Shown here piece by piece: positions 6,069 through 6,298 of a stretch of 6,298 bases of DNA (positions are counted from its first letter, which is position 1; each line of letters begins with the position of its first letter). The position numbers were made by a program, and so were the translations under genes. The stretch is from Enterobacteriaceae bacterium (lineage in GTDB: Bacteria > Pseudomonadota > Gammaproteobacteria > Enterobacterales > Enterobacteriaceae), in NCBI GenBank assembly GCA_022712475.1, contig JALAGK010000270.1, positions 1 to 6,298 of the forward strand. The letters run 5' to 3'. Under the pieces are notes generated by a model. It had not been told where the DNA came from and made no database searches. It saw only the letters and a program-made list of their open reading frames with translations.

Positions 6069-6298
6069 TCACTCCCTCTCCATGTTCAGCGGGAAGTGGC
6101 AGGCGTACAGGTGATTCCTGGCACCCGTCAGCCTCGGTGTTTCAATACATTTGCGCTGGGCATAGGGGCAACGAGGCCCTAGTCGGCAGCCAATCGGCAG
6201 TTGTTCAAGCAAGGGGATCGCGCCTGGCAGTGTATTCAGGCGACTTTTGTGCGGCATTGCGCTCCCAAAATCTGGAATAGCGCGAATCAGCGCCTGGG
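6069..6298 (-). CDS. sapD: Sap ABC transporter ATP-binding protein SapD, C-terminal fragment (cut by window edge)
   Basis: The right edge cuts a minus-strand frame whose last 75 codons are present, ending in TGA at 6069-6071. The visible part begins [20 protein letters not shown] and continues into the C-terminal oligopeptide/dipeptide-transporter ATPase extension, with the characteristic pattern GC-(x5)-RCPYAQRKC and a final AC-HFP. It ends NMERE, close to what I remember of E. coli SapD. The ATP-binding motifs lie outside the window. SapD, also known as TrkE in E. coli, partners SapF in the Sap transporter and additionally supports K+ uptake by the TrkG/TrkH systems. The stop is separated by one base from the sapF start, as expected for the last two genes of sapABCDF. 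The frame is certainly real; only its length is limited by the window. Confidence 0.95.
   Translation of the reverse strand, partial: QALIRAIPDFGSAMPHKSRLNTLPGAIPLLEQLPIGCRLGPRCPYAQRKCIETPRLTGARNHLYACHFPLNMERE

Noticed and set aside
5831..6280. Plus-strand open frame of 149 codons across the sapF/sapD junction
   Set aside because: It is antisense to two certain genes, and its composition follows their reverse complement.

Overview
This window is chromosomal DNA from an enteric gammaproteobacterium (family Enterobacteriaceae). It matches the conserved yciT-yciZ-rnb-yciW-fabI-sapF-sapD neighbourhood of Escherichia coli. Product lengths (RNase II 644 aa, FabI 262 aa, SapF 268 aa) and remembered residue patterns agree closely with the E. 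coli proteins, but with enough substitutions to suggest another genus, such as the Enterobacter/Klebsiella/Kluyvera/Citrobacter group. The exact genus cannot be fixed from the sequence alone. I see no mobile element, tRNA, rRNA or CRISPR array.

All seven genes lie on the minus strand, so transcription runs from right to left. From the right edge: the 3' end of sapD and the complete sapF (last genes of the sapABCDF transporter operon, coupled with a 1-base gap); a 369-bp intergenic region rich in inverted repeats, with a candidate terminator and the likely fabI promoter; fabI (enoyl-ACP reductase); a hairpin and a candidate promoter; yciW (AhpD/CMD-like protein); rnb (RNase II) with its own candidate promoter and a long 3' hairpin; yciZ (small UPF0509 protein) with a terminator; and the first half of yciT (DeoR-family regulator), cut by the left edge.

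Two genes present here in E. coli are missing. pdeR (gmr/yciR), which in E. coli lies directly downstream of rnb and was reported to modulate RNase II stability, is absent between rnb and yciZ. ycjD (DUF559) is absent between fabI and sapF. The ycjD position is instead occupied by a hairpin-rich stretch with overlapping, mutually exclusive pairings, an extended -10 box and a terminator-like hairpin, all on the minus strand. This could be a sapF 3'UTR, a small RNA of about 170 nt, or a long structured leader ahead of fabI. It is the one part of the window that the recognised genes do not explain.

The rest is ordinary core genome: osmotic/sugar-type regulation (yciT), RNA decay (rnb), sulfur-linked metabolism (yciW), fatty-acid elongation (fabI), and polyamine/peptide transport (sap). 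Apart from the sap genes there is no obvious functional link between neighbours.
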